From positions 7,440,001 through 7,504,000 of the forward strand of contig OX485809.1 in the NCBI GenBank assembly GCA_950295325.1: 64,000 bases of DNA. Direction: 5' to 3'. Each line of letters begins with the position of its first letter. The first letter of the stretch is position 1. The stretch comes from Polytrichum commune (taxonomy: Eukaryota; Streptophyta; Polytrichopsida; Polytrichales; Polytrichaceae). The notes under the pieces are model-generated. The model searched no databases. It was not told where the DNA came from and was given only the letters and a program-made list of their open reading frames with translations. A program made the translations under genes and the position numbers. Positions 12,968 through 24,226 of the stretch are shown one piece after another.

Positions 12968-13540
12968 CACTTCACATGGACTTAGACAATACACCTCCAA
13001 TCAACACAGGGAAATCGAAACATGTCATCATGTAGCCGGTTGGACTTGGAAACATTAGGATCTCTACCAATTCAGCCCAAAATTCTGTAACAAAACCAGT
13101 ACCAAGTGCCAAGCAAATCCTCATAGATTTCAACAACTCATAACATGGTCTGCCACTTTCAAACTGTCCAAGTTTAGGTTTGAAAGCACAGGGCTGGCTC
13201 GGGCACTAAGTGATAGAGACACCTTCAGAGTGTGAGACGATGAACAGGGAGAACCAACTGCTAGTCACAGATGAACCGGTTGCGTTTGAGAAATAACCAG
13301 TTCAAATTCCAAGACTCCAGACAAACTATTGAGCACTTCACTAGAATTTAGACAACACACCTCCAATCAACAAAGGGAAATCGAAACATGTCATCATGTA
13401 GCCGGTTAGACTTGGAAACATTAGGATCTCTACCAATTATGCCTAATATTCTGTAACAAAACCAGTACCAAGTGCCAAGCCAATCCTCACATAATTCAAC
13501 CATGATTCATAACAGGGTCTCCCACTTTCACAAACACTAA
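12968..13540. repeat. 366-bp tandem repeat, about 1.6 copies (left arm)
   Basis: Anchor sequence ending ccaagtgccaagc recurs at 13114 and 13480, exactly 366 bp apart, within longer similar blocks (CCTCCAATCAACA, ATGTAGCCGGTT). The right arm has one more unit. Confidence 0.85.
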
Positions 13541-14199
13541 GCTCTAGATGATAGACAAAATCACCACATGAACGAAATCCCGGGTCCTAAGTTAGATGAA
13601 CACAATCAATCCTAAGATGCAAACTAGTAACTCAATGATGAGCGAGGCGACAACCTTAGTGAAGTTGGTAAGCACTTTGTAAGGAGAGTCAGCAACTACC
13701 GCCTAGTCTTCTCGCTTTCATACATATTCACATCATAATGTATTCACCTCATGACTTTCAGTCGCCTCTAATTTTTCCAAACCCGCCGCCGGCTACCAAT
13801 TCCACTCCTCGATCTCATCTCCATGTACATGCCGCCTTTCTCTCTGCGTCTCTCCACCTCGAGCTTCTCAGTCTACTCATACCCACAACTAAAATCCTTG
13901 CTGTTGGCCTTGGCTATGGGATTCTTGAGTCAATCAGCATGCACTCCGATCCGCGAGACAAGGCAAGGAAGAGCGCACAGTGTAGGCGCAAGGAGAAGGT
14001 GAGGTCGCCATAATACACAGAGCCGAGCCTTGGCTGACAATGTCCTCGCTCCATTCATCCATCCAGCCCCCCATCCTGCCTCCATTCATCCATGACTACT
14101 TGCTCTCCCCGACAGGAACTCACCCATTCGTCTATCCTACCACCTGACTAATTAATTATACAGAATAATTACACAGGAGAGCTTCTGGAGCTGGAGGTT

Positions 14200-16735
14200 C
14201 TTATGATACTACTACCTGACTTGTTGGTTTGTGTGGTGGCATGGGTATCTATGCATATCACCAGGCACGAGACTTTTGTGCACCCAAGTCAAGTATCTCA
14301 GCACCTAACTTAACTTATATATGTTAGGTTTCCCCACTTGCACACACAATAGTTAACAGTAGAAATAAGGCATGTATGTGAATCCATGCTATCATTAATT
14401 ATATGATGGAACTTCATGCGACAGGAATGAAGTCCTGGATTAATTACTGTATTCACATTTGCTGGGCCTGGTATATATATATATATATCTCACGAGAGAA
14501 AAGGACTACAGTAGTACATGTGCACCTAAGTCAATTATTGGAGGACCTACTTACTGTACATTACGTTTCCCCACTTGCACATACAAGAGTCAGCAGTAGA
14601 AATTTGGCATGTAGGTGAATCATTTGGTATCATTGATTAGATGATCGAGCTTCATCCGACAGGAATAAATTCTTGTATTTCTGTATTCAGGTTTATTTTG
14701 GGGGCCTGGTAGGCTGGTATACATATATATCACGAGAGAGAAGAGGACTACAGTAGTACCTGTGCACCAAATAAGTCAATTATCGACGGACCTACGCCAC
14801 GGATGAGGCCTCTATGACCAATAAAATAAAAGATTTTGCATCTGCTTAGGAGTAATATATAGCAGGGAATAATGTTTTCCCGATGGGAAACCACGTTTTA
14901 AGGAAAATGTGATTGTTTTTTTTAATTCACAAATTTGGAAACAATAGCGATGGCATGCGCCAAACATTGGTTTGGTTGGCTATATCAATGAAAAAATGTA
15001 TATGACATATTGCTCCAAAAAAAAGGCGATAGCAAATTATTGCATACTAGTGTACCTCTCATTCATCCAACACTAAAGCCCATAAATAGTATGTAATTAG
15101 CATCAAGCATAAAACGTAGTATCTGTGACACTACAGTTGAGGCATCTACAACAAATAAAATAAGAGAGTTTGCATTTCTTTAGAAGGAGTAATAGTGGGG
15201 AATTGTTTTTCTTGTGAAGAGAAACAAATTCCAAAGACAATGTAATTATTTTTTAAATTCATAACATGGAAATTGCTACAACTTTTGAAGCATGAAATTT
15301 TGGGTTACACTTATATATAGGTTCACCATATAAAAGCTCATCTAAATACTACTCCTCAACTACTATAATTGTCAAAACTTTAATGAGGGTAATCAATCAC
15401 AAGCCACCACCATATATACTTTAATTTTGCTTGCCTTAAAAATATAGATCTTGTCTATGTTGGCGTTACATGACCCTAGTGAGCGATTAACTGGACCTCA
15501 TCAACTATGGACATCTCAACCTTAAATACAATATGTAGTGTAGTGTTGCTTTGGATTTTCACCCTCCCCCATAAGTAGGTGTCACGTAACTTTACCCCTT
15601 GAGATTTTGGTGGGGTTTTCCCCATGAACCAAAATATCACCCCTTCTTTCATCCTATCTATGCAGACCACTTCATCCTTGTGACTTTATTCACTTGCATG
15701 CAATCTATAGGGTATCAAAATTTCGATCATGTTGGGACTAAATTCCACTTAGGCTGGGACTGAATTTTGATACGGTTGGGATTAACTTTCGATCAAGCCG
15801 GAACCAATAGTGCCATGACACATGTTCTAGTTTTGAGTGCTAAAGTGAGGAGGAGTGAGCGGTTATGACAAACTCTAGACACTTGTAATATGATCGGGCC
15901 AACTTTTGGCTTAAAAAACTCACAAAATTTTCAATTGAAGGAATAAAATTATTGGGACAAAATCCCGTCCTCCTGTTTTCTATCTTCCTACACGGGAGAA
16001 ATTGCACCGCCTTATACTTCAAATTTGGCGCATTATCTCTTAAGTGATCTGGTTATAGGCTTTGTCATTATGTTGGTGAGCCCAAAAGTTTTATTTACTT
16101 CTGTTATTTCTTCACATCCAACTTCAATGTCGTGTAGAAGCCCTAGGCTTCATCCATCGAATATTTATGAATTGCATCTACAAAGGTAAACTTTCGCATC
16201 CATGCAAAAGGATTAATTGGGTGAAATATAGTTCACTACATGTTCAACATGGGAGGGGCGGGTTTTTTTCGCGGCTAGAACCATATCCCGGTCACAAACA
16301 AGAAAACACTGCTCTTCCATGTATAATAGATTCCCTAGATTGCCATTTGTTTTCTTCAAATTTTTATTTGGCAAAAAATGTTTTATTACCACATGCGATG
16401 TTTGAACAAAATCATTTGTGCCATTTTGGATGGATTTTTGATACAAATCACAAGTTCGTATGAAAGTCAAGGTCATGTATGGCCCCAAGCATTTAGGGCT
16501 TAGGTTCTTTTCTATAACTAATCATACCATGCATCCACCTGCAGACCAATTCAGTAGTGTATGCAAGTGGAGAAACCTAAGGTCAAGGCATCCATAGTCG
16601 ACCATGTCCATTTTACTGTACCATGTCCATACCATGGATTCATGTACATGCCCAATTTCTACTCTTGCGTGTGCAAGTGGGGAGCCTAACGTAGGTGCAC
16701 AAAAATCTCATGTCTAGTGATATACCCACCACACA
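14200..16735. mobile_element. Long-TIR DNA element, left copy
   Basis: About 2.5 kb bounded by inverted repeats: 14220-14370 (TTGGTTTGTGTGGTGGCATG, then TTTTGTGCACC) matches the reverse complement of about 16600-16732. The left end holds two roughly 238-bp tandem units (about 14330-14815, each with CTACAGTAGTAC and TTCCCCACTTGCACA). Terminal repeats this long suggest a MULE-like non-autonomous element, but no transposase is visible and no target duplication was confirmed. The 15310-16735 part is nearly identical to 24200-25650. Confidence 0.55.
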
Positions 16736-16739
16736 AACC

Positions 16740-17925
16740 ATGCATGTTGTTACGTCAACATGATAATTTGTTTTATTGTAGCAATGTTCTGGTAAAAAAA
16801 AATCTTACTTTTTTTATTGAATGTTGTAGTCAACTTCTAAAAATCAAATTCATTTTTTATTCAAAAAGCTCCAAACATATGGTCCTTTATGTGATTGTGG
16901 TATGTTCTCTAATGACACTTCTTATGAATAAGTTTACAAAAACTGTCATCCTAATTTAGTTCTAGTTCATCCATTTCGGTATATTCTGCATAACAAAAAA
17001 ATTCATAAATAAATATTGTCACGGATTGAAAATCACTTAGTAAGTGACAATAATTGCAACTTTGTGGAGAAGGACATGGTTCCAAGGAATGACAAATGAT
17101 GTTATATCCATCACCGGTCCTCCTCCTCATTGATCATCGTTCACTTTGCTATTGAGGCCACATGTTCATCACAATGTCGTGGATCAAGCGGTTCCTCCTA
17201 AAGCACGAGGGATCTTGACAACTTGGTTCGGTTCCGTTCCTTGAATAACAAGTGCAATATTGGAGGTCCATGTGATCAAGGGGCAGCGTCAACACAATAG
17301 CTTATTTTAACAATGCCATGAACACATTTCTATCACACTTCAAGCTTACCCAAACTGCCCAGGCCTATGGGGAGAGAGGGACCTATCGTATGTGAGCATA
17401 CCTCACATACATCCAACATAAAAACATGACCCCTATGAGATGGAAGGCCTTGCCACGTTTCTGGAGATCCCTAGGGTAAAATACTTTGTAACAAATAATC
17501 CATCCATATTATTCTTGTACATTCATACTAAAGAACAATTTCACAGATCTTAGAATGAAGTGATGTAGTGCACATTGAGATTGTCCATAATACGTAACAA
17601 TGTTTTGATTTGAACATGTCTATGTGTTATAATACATGAATTACTTAAAAATAATGTGGACTTTCTCTTGGACAAGGGGGGCAAGTCCATCATCTAGTCG
17701 TCATAATACCTAATCATAATTTATATAATCTGCATAAATTTGAAGAAGATACAGATTATTTTGGCATGTAAACCCTAATCCTAACTCTCTTCCCGGCTTC
17801 TCTTGGTGGCTTCTCTCCCGTTTCTTTTCAGAAACTCCTCAACCCCTCTTTAATAGTTGAAAGTTGTAGATTACTTGAAATACAATCTAGATTATATGTA
17901 CGAGTATGTGTGCATAACCTCTGCC
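16740..17925. other. Spacer DNA, no gene recognised
   Basis: AT-rich sequence with short frames only and no recognisable domain or strong repeat. It begins where the left long-TIR copy ends. Confidence 0.5.
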
Positions 17926-17933
17926 TTTGCAGA

Positions 17934-18141
17934 AAATTTGGATGAGCCCCCCTGTAATTATTTATATGAGTTGCCACCCCGGGTGGAGATCCAATACGCG
18001 TTTGAACAGATTCTCGAATCCTGGTGGCAGTATCTTGATGAATGTTGAGGAGACGAGTACTTGATGCATGCGTCGAAGAATGCGGAGAAGAGATTGAAGT
18101 CCATGGATGATCCAGATGCACAAATAAACGACGATGTATTA
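17934..18141 (+). pseudogene. Possible exon remnant of unknown gene
   Basis: A strong acceptor-like tract (cctctgcctttgcag) ends at 17934. It is followed by a frame reading PPRVEIQYAFEQILESWWQ near residues 41-59 of the local frame, stopped at about 18046. After the stop a second frame (18061 on) reads MHASKNAEKRLKSMDD. Composition is more protein-like than the surroundings, but no family is recognised. It could equally be chance. Confidence 0.2.
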
Positions 18142-18268
18142 GGTAATCATTTTATTGGAAAGGTTATCGGTGCAGAACCGGTTCTGTCAAGGTGGCGAGC
18201 CCGTGAGGGCGAGCCAGCTGGACAGAACCTGTTCTGCACTGATGACTGGTTCCAATAAAATGATTACC
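18142..18268. ncRNA. 127-bp foldback with 47-bp arms
   Basis: Left arm 18142-18188 and right arm 18221-18268 pair with 19 perfect outer bases (GGTAATCATTTTATTGGAA), a mismatched middle, then GTGCAGAAC and GGTTCTGTC. The 32-base loop contains a repeated GGCGAGCC or GCGAGCC motif. It could be a pre-miRNA-like hairpin or a very small foldback transposon. No expression evidence is available. Confidence 0.45.
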
Positions 18269-18271
18269 GGA

Positions 18272-18513
18272 CGTAACCGGTTGGCCGCTTTGTTGAGCTG
18301 CGTAGGTGACCTAAACAGTGGGTCACTTGTCGTCTTCTTCAACGATGTCGTCTTCCTCCAGCATTTGAGATTTGGGTGATTTTGTAATCTGTCTATATCC
18401 GATTTAGATGATCATAACCGGCTGGGATGTCGAGGTTATCGTCTGCAAACCTGTGTGCTCAGAGCCAATCGTGTAGTGCCACCTCGGCGAAACAAAGCGG
18501 CCAACCGGTTACG
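18272..18513. mobile_element. MITE-like unit with perfect 22-bp inverted ends
   Basis: 18272-18293 (CGTAACCGGTTGGCCGCTTT then GT) is the exact reverse complement of 18492-18513, giving a 242-bp unit. A clear target duplication is not seen. It abuts the foldback at 18142-18268 with only three bases between, so the two may be parts of one element. Confidence 0.5.
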
Positions 18514-18554
18514 AATCAAAACTCCGGTTCAAAACCTTTCCCTGAATATGCCTG

Positions 18555-18818
18555 ATGGGCCAAGCAGCAAAGATCGGCGACGTACCCGGCCATAACATGA
18601 AACAGAATAGTATGGAGGATAATATGGAGGAGGATAAGCAGAAGGAAGCCAACATCTTTAATCCCAATCCCTTAATCACTTTTGATGGTGCCATTGTAAT
18701 GAAATTTACTCTCAGAGTCAATTACGAGGATACTATTCAGGAAGTCACCGGACACCGGACACTGATGGAATCTGCTCTCCATAGCCACAGGACACAAAAT
18801 ACGATATTCAGTGTTTGA
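18555..18818 (+). CDS. Small ORF, unrecognised and doubtful
   Basis: 87 codons from ATG, with an acidic, Met/Asn-rich start and no recognised family. Its last part overlaps the inverted end of a MITE-like unit at 18792, which argues against a real gene. Confidence 0.12.
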   Translation: MGQAAKIGDVPGHNMKQNSMEDNMEEDKQKEANIFNPNPLITFDGAIVMKFTLRVNYEDTIQEVTGHRTLMESALHSHRTQNTIFSV

Positions 18819-19097
18819 TACACTCAATGCGAACGCATACACTAAATATCAACTACCCTATGAAAGTAAGTAACATCAAATGTAAACTCAAACACTGAAT
18901 ATCAACTATGGAAATATGTGGAAGTTACATGTTTGAATTTAGTGTTAGTAAGGATATAATAAGGGAGGCGGTAGTAATGAAGGTAGTTGCACATTTACGT
19001 CTAACACTAATTGTCAAAGAATTGAAAATTATTGTTGATCATGGTAGGGTGGTAACAACACGAAATGTATTCAAACACTAAATATCTCATTTTGTGT
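18792..19097. mobile_element. MITE-like unit, about 306 bp
   Basis: The ends ACACAAAATACGATATTCAG and TGTTTGATACA on the left match the reverse complement of the right end (19066-19097) with a few differences over about 31 bp. The interior repeats variants of ACACTAAATATC. No certain target duplication. Confidence 0.5.
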
Positions 19098-21169
19098 AGT
19101 TTGGTGACAATTTCCTGATAGGGTTCCGTGACGCGAGATTGAAGATGAACTACATGTATATGTGTGGTTGTTGTGATGCTACTACGTGACGCTAGCTTTA
19201 ACCATCACAACGGCTGTAGCTACCAATATTTTGTCGTATTGTGACCAAGGTGTCGAAGTGACTACATTGCCGATTCAAGGTACACCAAAAAGATAACTAA
19301 CATGAGACAATTAACCACATCAAAGTGCATTTAGTTTTGATAAAGAGACGAAATGGGTTACTACATGGAAGACAATTGACGGTGGTTGAAGCCTATGCAT
19401 GCGCATTACACAAGGCCCATTTAGAATGAGCTCATTGCCATACTATTGCCAAGGTGAATAATGTGATATCGAACAACTATCACCAAAATGCATGTACTGT
19501 GATCCAAAGATTTTTTTCTTGAAATTCTTGTCAACCAAAATCCCAAATAATTTGAAATAAACCCAAAATTGTTATAATAAAACTTATCGAAAAGACACCT
19601 AGATGACATAAGAGATCAAATTTTTAGTCTTCCCTAAGGGTTTTCTTGGATTTTTTTCCCTAACCTATATATGACCAACAATACCCAAACAACCGATCTT
19701 GAATACAAATTTTAGTACTACTAACCACTTTAGGTCGCATAACTACTTAAGAAGGTTGCATATATGCTATTTAGTGTTGCATTTTTTATTCTAGAGGTTG
19801 GAGGTGGCATTATAAAATGTTATTTTTAAATACTTTAAATTTTGTGTTTTTTATTGAAAATCATCAAAGACATCAACCCGTGAGGTCCTTTATGGCAAAT
19901 CATTGTCGGAAACATTCCCCTCTTCTAAGATTAGTTCTTCGACCTCTTCTCCTCCCAAGTATTAATCCAAGAATGAAGACATTGCGAACACAAACCGCCA
20001 TTCACGACTTGTCCGGTGTCCCATGTGGTGCATTATGTATTCCAATATTTGTCAGTTTGTGTGGCGACACTCAAGACTCAAACATTGCCATTGAGTTTGA
20101 ATGTACAAATGTTATATGGTAATATGCAACAAATGGCAAAGTTGAGCGTGTTTATATTTGCCCTACTAGCCTAGACTAAATGTAGTCGTGAATTTATAAT
20201 AAAAAACATTAAAAAATGCCTCAAATTTTGCTGAGTATTTTAAAATACATTCTAACATGTGTATTTTAAAATAAATTAAAAAGAAATGCACCACTAATGC
20301 TATTCAAAAATTCATCATAACTTGAGGCTTCATCACCTTAATTCCATTCTTATGGCATTTGATTTAGGCAAGATTTGATAGTTAACTCAACATTATCTTG
20401 GAACTATTGCATGTCAAAAGATTATTATTTCAACCCTCTTGGAAGTAACTACAAAAGGCTCATCCACATTAGCACCAAAACTATTATAATTTGAAAAGAA
20501 AACCCCTAAATATCAATGGGTAGTATGGGGTGAATAAGGATGAACTCAGTGACTCTTGAGTTTAGGAAATTATTGAAAGCAATAACACATGTTTGGTGAA
20601 ATTTATTCATATAGATGTGAAATGATTTTAGTTTTTAATTCCACGCATTTTGGTGGCCATGCACATGTCATATTTAGGTGGATTAGAACCGTTCTATAAA
20701 AGGTGGTATGAAACAAGCATCATTGACAACTTTTATTGAGAGTGAAAAAGTGAAGACTTCCCCATTAGATTAATGACTTTTGAAAAAAGACTACAAGGAA
20801 TTTATTCATTGTCTCAATACCAATGCACCACAAAAAAAAAATCAAATGTTTTTTTTTTCACAATGCTTCTAATGCCTTCATGTTGTCTCAAATGAGCCTA
20901 AAAACGAACGGATAGACGTTGGAACTACAAATCTAGAAAATCCAACAATGTAACTTCATCAAACGCCATTCAATACTACCACACAACATTTCAACTACGT
21001 CAAATCATATTCTAGTAGGTGCAACCTCATTCAATTACCCAACCTAGATTGCCATTCGTTTGGTGAGGTGTTTCCACATGATTTGTTGACATACTGCGTA
21101 CTTAGTACCAATGGGGCAAACAACATGACTGAAAAGGGCAACATGAATGCGTTGGACATCGGTTTAGTT
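19098..21169. other. Spacer DNA, no gene recognised
   Basis: AT-rich, only short frames (the longest about 101 codons at 19817-20122, no domain), with A/T homopolymers. Nothing else supportable. Confidence 0.5.
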
Positions 21170-21294
21170 GACTAGATATCATTGAAGAAATATACATGAC
21201 ATATTGCTTGAAAACAAAAGGCGATAGCGATTTATTGCATAATAGCGTACCTCTCATTCATCCAACATTAAACCCCAAGAGTATTATGCAATTA

Positions 21295-23712
21295 TGTGGT
21301 ACCATTTTTTGGTCTGAATGCTTAAGTTTTAGTTTTGAGATGTAAATGAATGTCAAATTTTACTCAAGACTAGTGAAATAGTGAAGTATTAGACACTTAG
21401 TCACTCCGAAATGGAAACAGGCTAGGGAAGAAGAATTTCCTTTGCTGCCCAGAGTTTAGAAGGATATGAGGGGGCATGGAATTCACATGTGACAATTAGA
21501 AGTAGCACTTGGAATCCTAGCTGCAGACAGTCACCACTTTTTGAGGATAGAAAGATAAGAAGAAGGAAGGAGAAGACAAGGGGGGGGCATTGTAATTTGG
21601 ATCTTCCTCTCGTGAAGAGAGTGAATTCCTCAACTCTCAGGGTGTGAAGCCCTTAATTTCATGTGTACATTCTCTCTTTATATCAATACAAAGTGCCATT
21701 ATTAAATCCTTCTTTAAGTTGTGAATGTGAAATTGAAAGTCTTGTGATTGGATCGGTGTGTGGGTGTCCTAGAGTTGTTACCACTGTGGAAGTGAGAAGT
21801 GGGAGTGTTGTTGTTAATGTGGAGTTGTGATTCAGGAGTGTGAAACTCTTGAATTGAATAACACATGTTTTATGATTGGATCGTAAACAGTCTAGTCCCA
21901 AATTTCTTGGACAGTGTCTTAAGATTCTAAACTCTAAAACTACAGTTGATGTAGGGACAGTGAATGTCCCTAGTTCGAAGTAAGACCCGAGAGAATCCAT
22001 AATATCCTACTCTTGTGAAGGGAGTAGGACTTCGTTGTGTGATTTTGAAACTCTTGTGAACCCGGTGAAAGAACTTTCAATTCCTCTCAGGAGAAGATAA
22101 CGAATAATCTACATATGGTAGTAATATCACAGAATTCTTCTGAGGGAATCTGGAGGTAGATAGTCATCTTGTGACTGAATTTGAATACGAGAGTAGACTT
22201 GAGGTATATTTCCTGTGGAAGAGGCAAAATTGAGGTTGCTTGATGTGATAAAGTGTGCGCAACTCTTCGGGTTGTTGTGAGAATTCTTGTTTGAAATATA
22301 ACTGTTTATGGGACATTGAAGTGTACATCTCCTACGCGTGGTTGGAGTGATTCAAATTTATTCTTACGCTGAACACTGAGAAGGACGAGAAGTCCAGTGG
22401 GCGTTAGGATTGGAAATCTTCTCAAGACGTGAATACAGATAAAATAATTACAATACCTCAACCCCTTTTCTTTCACGCGTAATCATCAATCGAGGAGTGA
22501 ATGTGAAATTTCATTCAGTAAAGGCATCAAACAACTCTGAAAGTTCATTGGGTAGGTTTATAATACTCCTCTCGGGAAGAGAAGGAGAGAACCGTGTACC
22601 CTTTGAATTGATTTCCCTGACTTATTTCAAGGGAACTTAAGGACAGAAAGTCATGAGTTTAGTTGAATCGGTGTACGAGTGTAAGTTCTAGGAGCGAATA
22701 ACTGTGAAGAGAGATGTTGTCTGTATTCGTTGATAGGAAATATTCTATCATACTTAGTGATGTCTCTCTCTGAAGTCATGAGATTGTGTTTGAATACTGA
22801 GAAATTTGAAATCAGTATCTCTTTGATTCGTAGAGAAGAGTGATCTCATCCTTGCCGCGAGAACTTTATTCCTTAGAATGAATATAGGGTAGGGAATATA
22901 TGATTGAATTGATAAAAGGATCCCCGTTTTTCCCGAGAAAGGAATGATCTCTAATGAACCAGGTTCCAATTCTCTCGTGAGAAGTCATTGCGGAAGCGAT
23001 GCATTACCATATGGAAGGACAGTTGTGAGATTATTGAATCCATGTGAGAAGAACAACAGATAGCTATAGAGACTGTGAGATGGTGGTCATGAATGTAATG
23101 GTGAGGAGCGAAGAGAGAATCTGTTCCACAAAGAATCCGCATCGGAGACGAAGAAATCGTGTGTGAAAGGAAGGAGTTGCGTGCGGAAGATAAGTGCGCC
23201 TTTATCCCATATCGGTTGGGAGTTCCAACAAAGGCAGGTATAAAGCCTATTCCTTCCCAGTGGCTAATGTGTCCAGACGCTTCTCACGACACAAGACTGT
23301 CTACTGGTTACTGGTTACTAGACTCGTTACTTGGCACTGGTGACTAGGTTGTCTACTTGAGACTCTGGTGTTGGACTCTTGGCACTTGACTCGAACACTA
23401 GACTCGTGACACTTAGGCCGATTAAGACGCTTAGACTCGGTCCTGGTTACTTGTCACTAGACTTTTGTTAAGTTTGACAAAATGATAATTTATGAACACC
23501 TAGACTCTTTATAAGTCAAATACTACTCACAAGTGAACCCTAAGTGCAGATGGGAAACTAAATTCTAAGTTAATTGACTGTCGAAAGCATTTTATAACTA
23601 TCTCAACCTATCAATTAATCTTATAATGACACACTAAAGTTACACCTGACACTTATTTGGTCTTCCCTGGGGTTTTTGAGAGTATGAACCCAAACCTAAA
23701 AACCTAACTACA
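21295..23712 (+). mobile_element. Probable solo LTR (TG...CA, 5-bp duplication)
   Basis: The 2418-bp segment starts TGTGGTACC and ends CTAACTACA, flanked by AATTA on both sides (21290-21294, 23713-23717). Removing it rejoins the sequence expected from the left long-TIR copy at about 15100. TG...CA ends and a 5-bp duplication point to an LTR retroelement. No second terminal copy or coding domain was seen, so a solo LTR is favoured. A TATA-like box at 23238 lies about 470 bp from the 3' end, a normal place for an LTR promoter. Plus orientation is inferred from that box. Confidence 0.6.
23203..23244 (+). promoter_or_regulatory. TATA-like promoter, probably of the LTR
   Basis: TATAAAG at 23238-23244. 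ATCCCATATCG at 23203-23213 differs by one base from the plant snRNA upstream element (RTCCCACATCG) and lies 24 bp before the TATA box, the spacing used by Pol III snRNA genes. The LTR context makes an ordinary LTR promoter the simpler reading. Confidence 0.3.
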
Positions 23713-24174
23713 AATTAGTATCGAGCAAAAAAAGTAGTATCCATGACACTAAGGTTGAGGCATCTACAAGAGATAAATAAGAGAGTTTGCATTTGTTCAA
23801 AAGGAGTAATAGTGGGGAATTATTTTTCTTGTGAAGAGAAACAAATTCCAAAGACAATGCAATTATTTTAAAAATCCATAACATGGAAATTGCTACAACT
23901 TTTGAAGCATAATATTCAAAGCTACACATATGTAAAGGTTAACCATATAAAAGCTCGTTTCAATGCTACTCCTTGGTTACGATAATTGTCAATATTTTTA
24001 TGAGGGTACTCAATCACCAGCCACCACCATATGTACTTTAATTTTGCTTGCCTTAAAACTATAAATCTCATCTATGTTGGCATTACATGACCCTAGTGAG
24101 CGATTAAATGGACCTCATCGACTATGGATGTCTCAACCTTAAATACAATATGTAGTGTAGTGTTGCTTCAATAT

Positions 24175-24226
24175 ATTATATATATGGTGAACCTATATAT
24201 ATATTATATATAGGTTCACCATATAA
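24175..24226. repeat. Palindromic junction between two element copies
   Basis: TATATGGTGAACCTATATA at 24181-24199 is followed a few bases later by its reverse complement ending about 24225. It lies exactly where the diverged copy stops and the near-identical copy starts, suggesting a rearrangement breakpoint. Confidence 0.7.

Larger units (their letters stand above)
1478..16055. repeat. Left arm of large inverted duplication
   Basis: From 5849 to 12711 every position x pairs with 43267 minus x on the opposite strand, with no net indel. The kinase and NB-ARC translations are identical in both arms, and only scattered SNPs were seen in introns (for example near 6935, 5670 and 5715). From about 13050 inward divergence rises to a few percent and the pairing sum drops to 42901, explained by one extra 366-bp unit on the right. 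Pairing fades at about 16055. The outer edge lies inside the LRR array, where copy number differs between arms. The left arm alone carries the CACTA-like insertion at 2167-3711. Confidence 0.9.

Noticed and set aside
23263-23467. Known U6, U3, 7SL or telomerase RNA gene
   Set aside because: The promoter spacing is suggestive, but the downstream sequence lacks the start or template motifs of these RNAs.
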